A stretch of 19,293 bases of DNA. Origin: an uncultured Holophagaceae bacterium (GTDB lineage: Bacteria > Acidobacteriota > Holophagae > Holophagales > Holophagaceae). Within the stretch, counting starts at the first letter, position 1; each line of letters begins with the position of its first letter. The stretch spans positions 1 to 19,293 of the forward strand of contig CAIYNT010000074.1 of NCBI GenBank assembly GCA_903927605.1. The letters are read 5' to 3'. The position numbers were made by a program, and so were the translations under genes. Below are positions 14,107 through 19,155 of the stretch, in pieces. Under the pieces are notes generated by a model, which ran no database searches, had not been told where the DNA came from, and saw nothing but the letters and a program-made list of their open reading frames with translations.

Positions 14107-14149
14107 GCGGCATTTAGGAAGTTAACACAGTGTAGGCCTGGCGTTAGGC
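14107..14149 (-). repeat. attC remnant G with stem deleted (SRPBCC cassette)
   Basis: GTTAGGC (14,143-14,149) is intact and contains the SRPBCC stop TAA. GAAGTTAAC is kept at the left, 14 bp after a decayed GCGGCAT core. The roughly 80-bp central stem and loop are missing, so this looks like a 124-bp site reduced to 43 bp by internal deletion. Confidence 0.42.
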
Positions 14150-14581
14150 TTGAGACGATGGAGTTGTTAGAAGTGCCTCTGCCCACCGTTCCAGGTTCTG
14201 CTCGTTGGCTGGCTCAACTACATGGCGAATTGCGCTTGCGATGGAGGCGTCTGCAAATACTTGCTCCCAGACAACCAATGTTCCAGCCGCACTCTCATGC
14301 AGCGTGATTGTTAGCTCAAACTGAGGCTGAGATTGGTGTTTGATGACCACCTTTTCGTTGCCGACGATGGATGAGAAGACACATTCATTTGGATAGGTCT
14401 GCCCATCAGGTCCATGCATGGAAAAAGTCCAACTCCCTCCCGGTCTGAAGTCGAAAGTATGAATCGTGTTTGAGAACCCATTGGGGCCCCACCACTTTGC
14501 CAGCCGAGACGGGTCAGCAAAGGCGGCAAACACGGTGCTCGGTTTTGCAGGGAACTCTCGGGATGTTCGGAACGTAGTCAT
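14144..14581 (-). CDS. AHSA1/SRPBCC-domain protein (cassette-borne)
   Basis: A 145-residue SRPBCC (AHSA1-like) protein. It carries REFPAKPSTVFAAFADPSRLAKWWGPNGFSNTIHTFDFRPGGSWTFSMHGPDGQTYPNECVF, the same block order as the protein at 2,880-3,341, with a C-terminal LERWAEALL helix. It should bind a hydrophobic ligand; the role is unknown. The TAA stop is formed by the attC core itself. The ribosome-binding site GGAG lies 6-7 bases before the ATG. It is the only family present both in the array and in the left flank. Confidence 0.88.
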   Translation of the reverse strand: MTTFRTSREFPAKPSTVFAAFADPSRLAKWWGPNGFSNTIHTFDFRPGGSWTFSMHGPDGQTYPNECVFSSIVGNEKVVIKHQSQPQFELTITLHESAAGTLVVWEQVFADASIASAIRHVVEPANEQNLERWAEALLTTPSSQA

Positions 14582-14619
14582 CCGATACTCCTATGCCTTT
14601 GGCAGATCACTGTTTTGCA

Positions 14620-14744
14620 GCCTAACGAGTGATGTCTAACGGGCTACACCTGCACCGGTGCGCTGAGCAGAGCCGATGAAGCGAGAGGGTGAGAGAAAGC
14701 GGGAAGCATTGCAGGCGGGGTCCGAGTTGAGTGGAGGGTTAGGC
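14620..14744 (-). repeat. attC site F (exported-protein cassette)
   Basis: 125 bp between GCCTAAC (14,620-14,626) and GTTAGGC (14,738-14,744), both intact. The right arm has GCAGGCGGGGTCCGAGTTGA. The left arm carries TGTCTAACGGG instead of GAAGTTAAGCGG, so the L' box is altered. The loop includes GAAGCGAGAGGGTGAGAGAAAGCG, as in the other family members. Confidence 0.92.
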
Positions 14745-14771
14745 ATCGCCTCGGTGTTCGACTTTATCGAA

Positions 14772-15197
14772 TCAATCTGTATCCGTAATTTGAGTAGATA
14801 CTCTCCGCCTGTCGGCCACATCCAAGATGCATGCTGACCATTTTGAAAAGTCATTATTGGCATTGAATTCAATTTTATATTTTCCGCCAGCCTTCGCATC
14901 AAACGAAAGATCGAATTCTCGAAAATTTTTGACCTGCCCTTTTAGTCGAGATTTACGGAAGTTCAGACTCAAAGTATGAATCCCAGGTGACAGTTCCAAA
15001 TGATCCTTGACGTCAGCCCACACAAGTTTCCCATCCAATTTTGAAACGTACAGAATGTTATTAGGATCGAGCTTGAGAAACACGATTTCTTCGTGAGGGC
15101 GAGTTGAGGCCTCCTCCCTGCGCATGAAAGCACAGTTTGAATAGGACAGGCACAATATTGCCGTGATGCATAAGGATGGGAATTTTGATCGGAGCAT
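14772..15197 (-). CDS. Small exported protein (cassette-borne), unknown function
   Basis: A 141-residue protein with a hydrophobic N-terminal signal (SLCITAILCLSYSNCAF); Cys22 might be lipidated, although the lipobox is not canonical. The mature part looks beta-rich: EEIVFLKLDPNNILYVSKLDG, LELSPGIHTLSLNFR, FDLSFDAKAGGKYKIEFNANND. The 'PGxHTLxLxxR ... AxAGxxYxIxF' pattern is typical of periplasmic beta-sandwich lipoproteins. The ATG is only 4 bp from the GCCTAAC core of attC E and no ribosome-binding site precedes it. Base composition is lower in GC than the neighbours, suggesting separate origin. Confidence 0.75.
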   Translation of the reverse strand: MLRSKFPSLCITAILCLSYSNCAFMRREEASTRPHEEIVFLKLDPNNILYVSKLDGKLVWADVKDHLELSPGIHTLSLNFRKSRLKGQVKNFREFDLSFDAKAGGKYKIEFNANNDFSKWSACILDVADRRRVSTQITDTD

Positions 15198-15201
15198 GGA
15201 T

Positions 15202-15325
15202 GCCTAACGAATAAAGCTAACCAGCCACGCCTGCACCGAGGCGCTGAACGAAGCCGAGAAAGCCGAATGATGAGAGAGAGCGGAAGACAATGCAGGCGGG
15301 GTCCAACTTGAGCTCAAGGTCAGGG
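15202..15325 (-). repeat. attC site E (BrnTA-1 cassette)
   Basis: 124 bp between GCCTAAC (15,202-15,208) and GTCAGGG (15,319-15,325). The right arm is GCAGGCGGGGTCCAACTTGAG and the left arm has GCTAACCAGCCACGCCTGC. The BrnA stop TGA is bases 4-6 of the R'' box. Confidence 0.92.
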
Positions 15326-15544
15326 CCTGCCAGGCCATGCGATTTTGACCCTTCGGTGCTGGGCAACGCAGTCGCGCAGGTAGAGGTTGATAAGGCTTTG
15401 ATAGGGAACGCCAGCCTCGACTGCCATGTCCTTGAAATAGAGCAGGACATCTTCAGAAAGCCGCATAGTGACTGGCTTTTTGAGTTTGGAGGCATAGGGA
15501 TTCTTTCGGGCCCTCATCTTGGAAAGGTCGTATTCAGCTTTCAT
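15320..15544 (-). CDS. brnA: BrnA-family antitoxin, copy 1 (cassette-borne)
   Basis: A 74-residue antitoxin of the BrnA/CopG-like type: NPYASKLKKPVTMRLSEDVLLYFKDMAVEAGVPYQSLINLYLRDC is the ribbon-helix-helix (strand KPVTMRL, then two helices). It binds its toxin and, with it, represses the operon. ATG overlaps the toxin stop (ATGA), so expression is translationally coupled. The stop lies inside attC E. It matches copy 2 in the pattern PYAKLLKRQVTIRLDE...YFKNL....IPYQTLINLYLREC, but many residues differ, so the two are divergent paralogues. Confidence 0.92.
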   Translation of the reverse strand: MKAEYDLSKMRARKNPYASKLKKPVTMRLSEDVLLYFKDMAVEAGVPYQSLINLYLRDCVAQHRRVKIAWPGRP

Positions 15545-15828
15545 GATTGTTCACCCCCATAAAATGCGCTCTCACGCTTGGTGGCTTTGCGTGCAGAAAT
15601 GATCCGAATGAGATCACCCGCTTCACGCTCGCAGTGGCAGACAAGGAGGATCCTAGCTGTATCACTCATGCCGAGGAGGAGGAAGCGTTCCTCTTCGATG
15701 GAATGCTCATCGTCATAGAACTGAACGGCAAACTCATCGTAGAAAACAGATTGGGCCTCCTCGAAGGAGACACCGTGCTTTCGGAGATTGGCCGCAGCCT
15801 TGGATTGATCCCATTCAAATTGGATCAT
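15541..15828 (-). CDS. brnT: BrnT-family ribonuclease toxin, copy 1 (cassette-borne)
   Basis: A 95-residue BrnT toxin, a RelE-like mRNA-cleaving fold. Seen: FEWDQSKAAANLRKHGVSFEEAQSVFYDE, the family opening, then EERFLLLGMSDTARILLVCHCERE and DLIRIISARKATKRE, with the RIISARKA motif carrying the basic residues used in RNA cleavage. Its ATG sits about where transcription would start from the adjacent promoter (15,835-15,862), so the mRNA may be leaderless. It is first in the operon, followed by BrnA. It stabilises the cassette in the array. Confidence 0.92.
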   Translation of the reverse strand: MIQFEWDQSKAAANLRKHGVSFEEAQSVFYDEFAVQFYDDEHSIEEERFLLLGMSDTARILLVCHCEREAGDLIRIISARKATKRESAFYGGEQS

Positions 15829-15842
15829 ACATACAGTGTATG
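15826..15842 (-). promoter_or_regulatory. Perfect palindrome at brnT-1 start, putative BrnA operator
   Basis: CATACAGTGTATG (15,830-15,842 approximately) is a perfect inverted repeat with a 3-nt centre. It overlaps the -10 element TACACT and ends at the brnT start. Ribbon-helix-helix antitoxins bind such short palindromes, so autoregulation by BrnA is the likely use. Position relative to the promoter is the main support. Confidence 0.55.
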
Positions 15843-15862
15843 GATGCTTTTCTCCCCGTCAA
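15835..15862 (-). promoter_or_regulatory. Sigma70-like promoter of brnTA-1
   Basis: Read on the minus strand: TTGACG (15,857-15,862), 16-bp spacer, TACACT (15,835-15,840). The expected start of transcription is within one or two bases of the brnT ATG at 15,828. It lies inside the 40-bp leader of this cassette, between attC D and the gene, so the cassette carries its own promoter. Confidence 0.72.
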
Positions 15863-15868
15863 GGGAAG

Positions 15869-15992
15869 CCCTAACGAATGAAGTTAAGCGGCCCCGCCTG
15901 CACCGAGGCGATGAACGGAGGTGAGAAAGCGAGTGGTTGAGAGAGAGCGGAAGACAATGCAGGCGGGCTCCGAGTTGAGCCGAGGATTAGGC
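15869..15992 (-). repeat. attC site D (VOC cassette)
   Basis: 124 bp between CCCTAAC (15,869-15,875) and ATTAGGC (15,986-15,992), both one base from consensus. Stem arms CGGCCCCGCCTGC and GCAGGCGGGCTCCG match the family. The loop has GGTGAGAAAGCGAGTGGTTGAGAGAGAGC, as elsewhere. Confidence 0.92.
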
Positions 15993-16025
15993 CGCTGGGT
16001 AATCATGCTTGGTTAAGGGAAACGA

Positions 16026-16427
16026 CTAAGGTTCAGGCTGGGAAACCATGTGGAAGAGCCCCCACCCATGGCCATCGGGGTCTAGGAAGCTGTGCGAATA
16101 CATGAACCCTAAGTCCTCTGGCTTATCATAGGTTGAACCGCCTGCAGCGAGCGCCTTGGCCACAAGACCATCTACCTCCTCACGGCTCTCACAGCTGAGG
16201 TTGATCAGAACTTCTACGGCCTGACTGGTATCGCAGACAGCTTTGGGCGTGAACTCACGGAATTTGGCGTGGGTGCCCAACATGACAGAAATAGCATCAC
16301 TGATGATGATGCACGCGGCCGTTTCGTCGCTGAACTGCGGGTTGTGAGCAAATCCAAGCGCCTTGAAGAAGCTAATCGACCTCTGGAGATCAGCGACCGG
16401 GAGGGTGAGGAAAACCTGGTTGATCAT
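16026..16427 (-). CDS. VOC-family (glyoxalase/bleomycin resistance-like) protein (cassette-borne)
   Basis: A 133-residue vicinal-oxygen-chelate protein. The N-terminal MINQVFLTLPVADLQRSISFFKALGF and the C-terminal GFMYSHSFLDPDGHGWGLFHM (with 'DPDGHxW' and a metal-region E/H pattern) are typical. The family includes lactoylglutathione lyase-like enzymes and drug-binding resistance proteins; no substrate can be assigned, and the conserved glutamate ligand near the end is replaced by H in GLFHM. AAGGAG lies 6 bases upstream of the ATG. Antibiotic-related VOC cassettes occur in other integrons, but resistance here is only a possibility. Confidence 0.9.
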   Translation of the reverse strand: MINQVFLTLPVADLQRSISFFKALGFAHNPQFSDETAACIIISDAISVMLGTHAKFREFTPKAVCDTSQAVEVLINLSCESREEVDGLVAKALAAGGSTYDKPEDLGFMYSHSFLDPDGHGWGLFHMVSQPEP

Positions 16428-16469
16428 GCCGATCTCCTTTGGCTTAGTAGTTGCGACGATGGGGTTGCG

Positions 16470-16593
16470 GCCTAACGAATGAAGTTAAGCGGCACCGCCT
16501 GCCCCGAGGCGATGAACGAAGCCGAGGAAGCGGTGGGATGAGAGAGAGCGGAAGACAATGCACGCGGGGTCCGAGTTGAGCTAAGGGTTAGGC
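16470..16593 (-). repeat. attC site C (YbaK cassette)
   Basis: 124 bp between GCCTAAC (16,470-16,476) and GTTAGGC (16,587-16,593), both perfect. Family arms and loop are kept (GCGGCACCGCCTGC; GCACGCGGGGTCCGAGTTGAG). The YbaK reading frame continues 12 bases into the site and ends at TAG (16,581). Confidence 0.95.
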
Positions 16594-17099
16594 GATCCGT
16601 TGCTTGAGGGTGCAATTCCTAAACCCTGAATTCGCTGCGCCTGTGGCATTTTGAGCAGTTCGTGCGGGTTGAGCAAGAGCTTGCTAGAGCGGTTGCCGCC
16701 ACCCAGCAGGATTTCGGGCAGCGCAAAGATGGCGTCGTCGATATACACGGGCACGTCCTCAGGCAGGCCAATGGCCACCACGCCACCAATCTGCATATCG
16801 GAGAGCGTTACGGTTTGCTCCGCTGAGGCGAACGACAATTTGCGCATGCCCATCAGCTGGCGCACGCATTTGTTGACATCAAGCTTGGTGGTAGGCAGCA
16901 CGATACAGGCGGCATACCGCACTGGTTCGGGCTTGGTGGCTACGATAATCGTGTTGGCACCCTCACCGGGCGGAAGATTGTAGTGCTCGCAATACGAAGC
17001 TGTATCGGCATATTGCGGATCGCACACGGTAGCGCGGTGCTTCATGCCATAGCGCGCCAATGTCGCCGCGACCTTGGGATGCAAGATGGATTCATCCAT
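16581..17099 (-). CDS. YbaK/EbsC-type aminoacyl-tRNA deacylase (cassette-borne)
   Basis: A 172-residue protein of the YbaK/prolyl-tRNA-editing superfamily, which removes wrongly attached amino acids from tRNA. The domain runs from about residue 35 (GANTIIVATKPEPVRYAACIVLPTTKLDVNKCVRQLMGMRKLSFASAEQTVTLSDMQIGGVVAIGLPEDVPVYIDDAIFALPEILLGGGNRSSKLLLNPHELLKM). The catalytic-region lysine lies in PTTKLDVNK and GGVVAIGLP is a typical turn. Start ATG 17099 has AAGGTG upstream. The last three residues come from the attC. AlaX (6,623) and this protein are two unrelated tRNA-editing enzymes in one window. Confidence 0.88.
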   Translation of the reverse strand: MDESILHPKVAATLARYGMKHRATVCDPQYADTASYCEHYNLPPGEGANTIIVATKPEPVRYAACIVLPTTKLDVNKCVRQLMGMRKLSFASAEQTVTLSDMQIGGVVAIGLPEDVPVYIDDAIFALPEILLGGGNRSSKLLLNPHELLKMPQAQRIQGLGIAPSSNGSPNP

Positions 17100-17122
17100 G
17101 CAATCACCTTGAATAGTGAATC

Positions 17123-17245
17123 GCCTAACGAAGGAAGCTAACCAGCCCCGCCTGCATCGAGGCGCGAACGAAGCCGAGGAAGCGAGAGGTTGAGAGAGAG
17201 CGGATGGCAATGCATGCGGGGTTCGACTTGAGCGGCGGGTTAGGT
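17123..17245 (-). repeat. attC site B (BrnTA-2 cassette)
   Basis: 123 bp between GCCTAAC (17,123-17,129) and GTTAGGT (17,239-17,245). Arms GCTAACCAGCCCCGCCTGC and GCATGCGGGGTTCGACTTGAGC match the family. The BrnA stop TAA lies inside the R'' box. Confidence 0.95.
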
Positions 17246-17473
17246 AGATTTCGAGCCCTTGGGCAATTCCCATGCAAGGCGAAGGTGCTTGTGTGTAGCG
17301 GCGCACTCTCGAAGGTATAGGTTGATCAATGTCTGGTATGGGATGGTCATTTCATGAGACAGATTCTTGAAGTATTCAAGCGTAGGTTCATCTAGCCGAA
17401 TGGTGACCTGACGTTTGAGGAGCTTGGCGTATGGATTGGGTTTTGCGTTAGAGAAATCGTAGCTTTTCCTCAT
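17240..17473 (-). CDS. brnA: BrnA-family antitoxin, copy 2 (cassette-borne)
   Basis: A 77-residue ribbon-helix-helix antitoxin: RKSYDFSNAKPNPYAKLLKRQVTIRLDEPTLEYFKNLSHEMTIPYQTLINLYLREC. The ATG at 17473 overlaps the toxin stop as ATGA and has GGAGG upstream; a longer upstream reading frame lies inside brnT and adds no family residues. The stop is part of attC B. It should neutralise BrnT-2 and repress the operon. It is a second, diverged copy of the system at 15,320-15,828; cross-neutralisation is uncertain. Confidence 0.92.
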   Translation of the reverse strand: MRKSYDFSNAKPNPYAKLLKRQVTIRLDEPTLEYFKNLSHEMTIPYQTLINLYLRECAATHKHLRLAWELPKGSKST

Positions 17474-17763
17474 GATTTGAACCTCCGAAGGTATTCTTGG
17501 CGTTCCTGGCGATTCGCCTTTTGAGCTGAGATGATTCGAATGACACCGCCTTTCGACCGGTAGCAGTGGCAAACGATCAAGATCCGAAGTGTCGAACTGA
17601 GTCCGAGAAGAATAAAACGATCTTCCTCGTCCGAATGATCAGGATCGCCTATGAGCAGGCCATTCTCATCGAGGAACACCGTGGATGCCTCTTCGAAGGA
17701 GACACGGTGTTCCTTGATATTGCTGAGGTTCTTTGTGGAATCCCATTCGAATCGGACATTCAT
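17470..17763 (-). CDS. brnT: BrnT-family ribonuclease toxin, copy 2 (cassette-borne)
   Basis: A 97-residue BrnT toxin: VRFEWDSTKNLSNIKEHRVSFEEASTVFLDE, then DEEDRFILLGLSSTLRILIVCHCYRSKGGVIRIISAQKANRQERQEY. The RIISAQKA block replaces the RIISARKA of copy 1. ATG at 17763 lies about 8 bp from the -10 hexamer, so the transcript is likely leaderless. Only about 40 bp separate it from attC Q. Together with brnA it forms a complete two-gene cassette. Confidence 0.92.
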   Translation of the reverse strand: MNVRFEWDSTKNLSNIKEHRVSFEEASTVFLDENGLLIGDPDHSDEEDRFILLGLSSTLRILIVCHCYRSKGGVIRIISAQKANRQERQEYLRRFKS

Positions 17764-17770
17764 ACACTAC

Positions 17771-17798
17771 ATTGTAGGGCCAATCTTGGCCGACGCAA
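17771..17798 (-). promoter_or_regulatory. Sigma70-like promoter of brnTA-2
   Basis: Minus-strand TTGCGT (17,793-17,798), 16-bp spacer, TACAAT (17,771-17,776). TACACTACATTGTA (17,764-17,777 approximately) is a partial palindrome with 4-bp arms overlapping the -10, a possible antitoxin operator. The spacing, position and leaderless start repeat those of brnTA-1. Confidence 0.68.
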
Positions 17799-17802
17799 GA
17801 CT

Positions 17803-17926
17803 GCCCAACAAAAGCAGTTAACCGGCCCGACCGGCGAACGGATGATGATCGGAGACGAGAAATCACGAACAAGAGATATTTGAACTGCCAGTGCTGGTTG
17901 GGTCCGAGTTGAACGAGCGGTTAGGC
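17803..17926 (-). repeat. attC site Q (HNH-like/acidic protein cassette), distinct subfamily
   Basis: 124 bp between GCCCAAC (17,803-17,809) and GTTAGGC (17,920-17,926). Stem arms CGGCCCGACCGGC and GCTGGTTGGGTCCG differ from the GCAGGCGGGG family, and the loop (CGGATGATGATCGGAGACGA) is also different. It has the same length and core, so it is a related site from another attC lineage. Confidence 0.9.
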
Positions 17927-17970
17927 GCTCGGGAATGACTCTTAGGTTACAGCCTTGAGGCCAGCTTCAA

Positions 17971-18366
17971 TTACTTCGTGGAGGAGTTCGATGCGCCCGG
18001 CCAAGGCTGTTCGTTGTTCGGTTTTGGAGGCTTCACTAAGGCCACGAGATTTGACAAGGGCAGAGAATTTTCGATATCTGCAGGAAGGAACACCGGGTTG
18101 TGGATGAGTTCCTCGTGGCACTCGTAGCAGTAGATAGCGGTAGCGCCTTCGAAACCCCAAGGGCATGATTCGAAAATTTTCTCTCGAGCTTCGCCTGGCC
18201 GATTCTTAGAACGGCCAAAGAATCGCTCAGCTACGAAATGATGTGCTGTTGCATGGGATCGACCTTTAACGGTTGGTTGGGCATATTCACCAGAACGGTG
18301 AACCACGCAGCCGCAAATTGAACAGCTCTCAGACACAGGGGCCTCGCGTTGAGGATGACCTTTCAC
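17971..18366 (-). CDS. HNH-like zinc-binding protein (cassette-borne)
   Basis: A 131-residue protein with two Cys pairs, C15-x2-C18 (SCSICG) and C80-x2-C83 followed by HEELIHNPV. Between them lies GRSHATAHHFVAERFFG (H38, H42, H43). The C-x2-C ... HH ... C-x2-CH-x4-H layout is that of a treble-clef HNH nuclease. The family cannot be named more closely. The start ATG (18366) overlaps the upstream gene by 38 bp; a later GTG (about 18,334) is also possible. It ends 45 bp from attC Q, and its cassette also contains the acidic protein. A DNA-cutting role is plausible but not shown. Confidence 0.7.
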   Translation of the reverse strand: MKGHPQREAPVSESCSICGCVVHRSGEYAQPTVKGRSHATAHHFVAERFFGRSKNRPGEAREKIFESCPWGFEGATAIYCYECHEELIHNPVFLPADIENSLPLSNLVALVKPPKPNNEQPWPGASNSSTK

Positions 18367-18694
18367 TGCTTTGATTTTTCCCTAGAACCTCGCAATGGTA
18401 CCTCTCCAGTAGATCCGGGGGTAGTTCATCCTCGGGGTTAAGCCCTTTCTGACGAAGTGTTTCCAGAATTCGCTGAAGGTGATCTGGCGCTTCGTAATTT
18501 TCCAATACATCCATTCCCTCATCTGAAATCGGTACTGGCACCAAATTCTTGAGTTGCTCCGCCTTCACCATTCCCTCGGGAAGGGGCTCGAAAATGGAGG
18601 GCAAATGCTTGCGAAGGACCCGTTCAAATTCCTCCATCGAGGTGTGTGGTCCGTTGTTCCTGGCCGCTTCCTTGGACGGATCCTGTTTCTCCAT
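18329..18694 (-). CDS. Acidic helical protein of the two-gene HNH-like cassette
   Basis: A 121-residue, acidic, soluble protein, probably largely helical (EEFERVLRKHLPSIFEPLPEGMVKAEQLKNL, APDHLQRILETLRQKGLNPEDELPPDLLERYH). I recognise no family. It starts ATG with GGGAGG at good spacing, and is read before the HNH-like protein with which it overlaps. Its C-terminal tail (SSERSSSTRGPCV) is serine-rich. The tight overlap suggests the two act together, e.g. as an inhibitor or partner of the nuclease-like protein, but this is inference. Confidence 0.65.
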   Translation of the reverse strand: MEKQDPSKEAARNNGPHTSMEEFERVLRKHLPSIFEPLPEGMVKAEQLKNLVPVPISDEGMDVLENYEAPDHLQRILETLRQKGLNPEDELPPDLLERYHCEVLGKNQSSERSSSTRGPCV

Positions 18695-18780
18695 CGGTGC
18701 CTCCCGAATGTGCCCGTCATTCTACTTCATTCAGTAACATAACCTGCACGGTCTGGCGAGCGCATCGCGACTTGGGTGGC

Positions 18781-18904
18781 GCCTAACGAATGAAGCTCAC
18801 CGGCCCCGCCTGCACCGAGGCGCTGAACGAAGTCGAGGAAGCAGGAAGATGAGAGAGAGCGAAAGGCAATGCAGGCGGGGTCCGAGTTGAGCCAGGGGTT
18901 AGGC
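18781..18904 (-). repeat. attC site A (membrane-protein cassette)
   Basis: 124 bp between GCCTAAC (18,781-18,787) and GTTAGGC (18,898-18,904), both perfect. Stem arms CGGCCCCGCCTGC and GCAGGCGGGGTCCG differ by a single extra A, the extra-helical base of attC. The membrane-protein stop TAA is inside the R'' box. It is the rightmost site and so closest to the presumed integrase. Confidence 0.95.
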
Positions 18905-19155
18905 GCGAGCAGTCCGTTCACGGCTGACTACACCGAGTGCAAGGAGTAAGAGATTGATCATGGCAGCTGTACCCAAGATTTGCGGATCGAAGAAGCGGAT
19001 CTGGGATTTTGGAAGAAACGGCAGGGTGAATCCAAAGACGAATAGCGCACCCTCCATGAAAATGAGCAACCAAGAAGCTGCACTCGTCGTTCGAGGATAA
19101 CGAATCCCGAAATATAGAACCATGCAGGCCAGGAACAATGCAAGGAGGGCGAACT
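18899..19155 (-). pseudogene. Small membrane protein gene cut at 5' end by IS3-like insertion
   Basis: The remaining reading gives about 85 residues: LLALFLACMVLYFGIRYPRT, then SAASWLLIFMEGALFVFGFTLPFL, then PQILGTAAMINLLLLALGVVSRERTARA. Three hydrophobic segments suggest a small inner-membrane protein. The upstream end runs into the IS terminal repeat at 19,156, so the original start codon is missing or displaced; the reading frame continuing to 19,270 is IS sequence, not gene. A start at TTG or ATG inside the first membrane segment is less likely. Its stop lies in attC A. Confidence 0.6.

Larger units (their letters stand above)
10983..18904 (-). mobile_element. Integron cassette array, integrase not in window
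   Basis: About thirteen attC or attC-like sites separate small genes that all read leftward, each gene's attC lying at its 3' side. Sites A-F (from 14,620 rightward) are 123-125 bp and share sequence even in their loops, with stem arms CGGCCCCGCCTGC and GCAGGCGGGGTCCG (one extra base in one arm). Sites further left are mutated, shortened or lose a core box. This pattern (identical right-hand sites, decayed left-hand sites) points to an attI and integrase to the right, beyond the IS3-like element. No tyrosine recombinase is encoded in the window. Confidence 0.93.

Noticed and set aside
14620..18904. Regularly spaced, similar 124-bp repeats could be read as CRISPR-like or dispersed repeats
   Set aside because: Unit size is too long, spacers are whole genes of differing length, and each unit has inverted core boxes with a bulged stem, as expected of attC.
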